DNA from: CAMDMI01 sp036759185
Lineage (GTDB): Bacteria > Bacteroidota > Bacteroidia > Cytophagales > Flexibacteraceae
NCBI GenBank assembly: GCA_036759185.1
Contig: DAIOVD010000042.1
Span: 1-26,754 of the forward strand
Length of the DNA stretch: 26,754 nt
Direction of reading: 5' to 3'
Of the stretch, positions 25,501 to 26,754 are shown piece after piece (the stretch's first letter is position 1; every line of letters begins with the position of its first letter). Made by a program: the position numbers and the translations under genes. The notes beneath the pieces are model-generated. The model was not told the origin of the DNA. It ran no database searches and worked only from the letters and a program-made list of their open reading frames with translations.

Positions 25501-26706
25501 ATGCTCGTCCTGAAAATTGCTGTTCGATACCTCCTTGCCCTGAGGAAGGCATCCACGGTCCAAATTCTTTCGTTTTTATCTTTTCTGGGTATTTTATTGG
25601 GCAGCCTGGCGATGGTTTTGGTTCTGTCTGCATTTAATGGTTTTGAAGATCTGCTGAAAAAAGTCTATCACTTTCAGGATCCTGATTTACGAATCGAAAA
25701 GAAACATGGAAAGTTTTTTCAGATTCCTCAGGATAAACTGGACATGATTTCAAAGAGCAGCCAGATTCAGTCGTCATTTGAAGTGCTGGTTGATAAAGCC
25801 TCAATACAGTATGGCGAAGGTCAGATGGTGGTTGAGATCGTGGGTGTTGACCCTGGAATTGTAGCCGTCAGCAGATTGGACACCTCCATCACGGACGGTG
25901 CCTTTGTATTGAAAGACAAAGCAGGTTCAGGGGCTGTCTTGTCAATCGGGATAAAAAATGCACTGAACGTTTCACTTCAAAATGTATTTGAATTCATCCG
26001 CATTCATTATCCTAAACGAAAGAAAATTCTGAAGCTTGGAACCAGTCGTATTTTCAATCAACTCGTTGTCCGACCAACAGGAGTGGTTCAGATGGATGAA
26101 AACAAAGTCTTTCTGCCCATTGAAGAAGTCCGGAAATTAATGGATAAGCCAGCTGGGATGAATTATCTGGATATTTATGTTCGCAAGGAGGGTTCAGTGG
26201 AACAGGCACAGGAAGAAATTTCAAAAATTTTAGGGGATGAGTTTCTGGTTAAAAACGAAAACCAGCAACACGCCGACTTATATAAAGTGATGATGATTGA
26301 GAAACTGTTTGTCTTCCTGGCACTTGGTTTCATTATCCTCATTTCCACTTTTAACCTTTTCGTCAGTAGCACGATGCTGGTGATTGATAAAAAAGCTGAC
26401 TTCCGGATCTATTCGGCAATGGGATTCGATCCAGCCCAAGGTGCACAGGTAATCCGGCTGACGGGTGGAATTATAACTTTATCAGGATTGGTGATTGGGG
26501 TGGTGATCGGTGCTGCATTGGTTGAAATACAGAAGATTTTCGGATTTGTTCCCCTGGGGATGTCCACGACTCTCATCAGGAGCTACCCGGTGGAATTACA
26601 TTTTCCGGATATTCTGGCTATTTCAGTGTGGGTACTGATATCCTCGGTCATCGCGTTGATTATCCCGGGACGAAGAGCAGAGAAAATGGTTCAGGGGGTG
26701 AATTAA
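25501..26706 (+). CDS. LolC/LolE-family ABC transporter permease
   Basis: A 401-residue inner-membrane permease of the FtsX/MacB superfamily. One N-terminal transmembrane helix (about 22-46, within ILSFLSFLGILLGSLAMVLVLSAFNGFE) is followed by a periplasmic MacB-PCD-like domain (about 50-255). Three C-terminal helices lie near IEKLFVFLALGFIILISTF, GIITLSGLVIGVVIGAALV and ILAISVWVLISSVIALIIPG. The SAFNGFEDLL segment after helix 1 is typical of LolC/LolE, which with the LolD ATPase lift lipoproteins from the inner membrane. Other FtsX-type exporters look similar, so no symbol is given. The ATG at 25501 is preferred over an in-frame TTG at 25492. No ATPase gene is visible; it may lie beyond the window end or elsewhere. 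Confidence 0.9.
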   Translation: MLVLKIAVRYLLALRKASTVQILSFLSFLGILLGSLAMVLVLSAFNGFEDLLKKVYHFQDPDLRIEKKHGKFFQIPQDKLDMISKSSQIQSSFEVLVDKASIQYGEGQMVVEIVGVDPGIVAVSRLDTSITDGAFVLKDKAGSGAVLSIGIKNALNVSLQNVFEFIRIHYPKRKKILKLGTSRIFNQLVVRPTGVVQMDENKVFLPIEEVRKLMDKPAGMNYLDIYVRKEGSVEQAQEEISKILGDEFLVKNENQQHADLYKVMMIEKLFVFLALGFIILISTFNLFVSSTMLVIDKKADFRIYSAMGFDPAQGAQVIRLTGGIITLSGLVIGVVIGAALVEIQKIFGFVPLGMSTTLIRSYPVELHFPDILAISVWVLISSVIALIIPGRRAEKMVQGVN

Positions 26707-26715
26707 CCCAGATTC

Positions 26716-26746
26716 CGCAATAGGATTTTCTATTGCGTAGCAATAG
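26716..26746 (+). terminator. Alternating inverted repeats after the LolC/E gene
   Basis: CGCAATAG (26716-26723) pairs perfectly with CTATTGCG (26730-26737) around a 6-nt loop. A third copy of the core, CAATAG (26741-26746), can compete for the same middle arm. The sequence after it, AGTTTCTT, is only partly T-rich. It starts 9 bp after the stop codon, so it may be a terminator, but the window ends 8 bp later. Confidence 0.5.
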
Positions 26747-26754
26747 AGTTTCTT

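Overview
The window is a piece of a Bacteroidota chromosome (AT-leaning, mostly without Shine-Dalgarno leaders). The phylum call rests on the type IX secretion system (T9SS) genes porU and porV, on two proteins that end in T9SS C-terminal sorting domains, and on the Bacteroidota style of the remaining genes. Two runs of exactly 100 N (5249-5348 and 9402-9501) are scaffold gaps. The first splits one gene. The second removes the 5' ends of two divergent genes.

Left part (1-5601): on the minus strand, dnaA is followed by a secreted SBBP-type beta-propeller protein and a cytoplasmic DUF695-RraB protein. A 0.8-kb non-coding stretch upstream of dnaA carries two adjacent perfect hairpins that look like a REP element. 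Beyond it is a secreted alpha/beta-hydrolase esterase broken by gap 1. Middle-left (5856-11898): a secreted GH13 alpha-amylase with a T9SS tail and its own terminator; a sterol-desaturase-family membrane hydroxylase on the minus strand; and a tightly packed plus-strand operon of LytS-type histidine kinase, LytTR response regulator and VanX-like D,D-dipeptidase, each pair joined by an ATGA overlap.

At 11899-12240, between two convergent genes, lies a cluster of four perfect DnaA boxes (TTATCCACA) in 58 bp, arranged partly as a large inverted repeat and flanked on both sides by a 12-bp direct repeat. This is a strong candidate for the chromosomal origin oriC, about 8 kb from dnaA.

Right part (12241-26754): an iron/cobalamin-type binding lipoprotein without a transporter, divergent from hldD (ADP-heptose epimerase); nth (endonuclease III); then a minus-strand block read as pssA, purS, porU, porV, a terminator, and aroA. 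Upstream of pssA is a large T9SS-sorted adhesin-like protein with its own terminator. A LolC/LolE-type permease gene closes the window on the plus strand.

Taken together the region mixes replication initiation (dnaA, candidate oriC), envelope building (pssA, hldD, LolC/E, the dipeptidase) and outer-membrane protein export. PorV and PorU are the shuttle and sortase that would process the two cargo proteins encoded here, the amylase and the adhesin-like protein. No tRNA, rRNA, CRISPR array, insertion sequence or prophage was seen.
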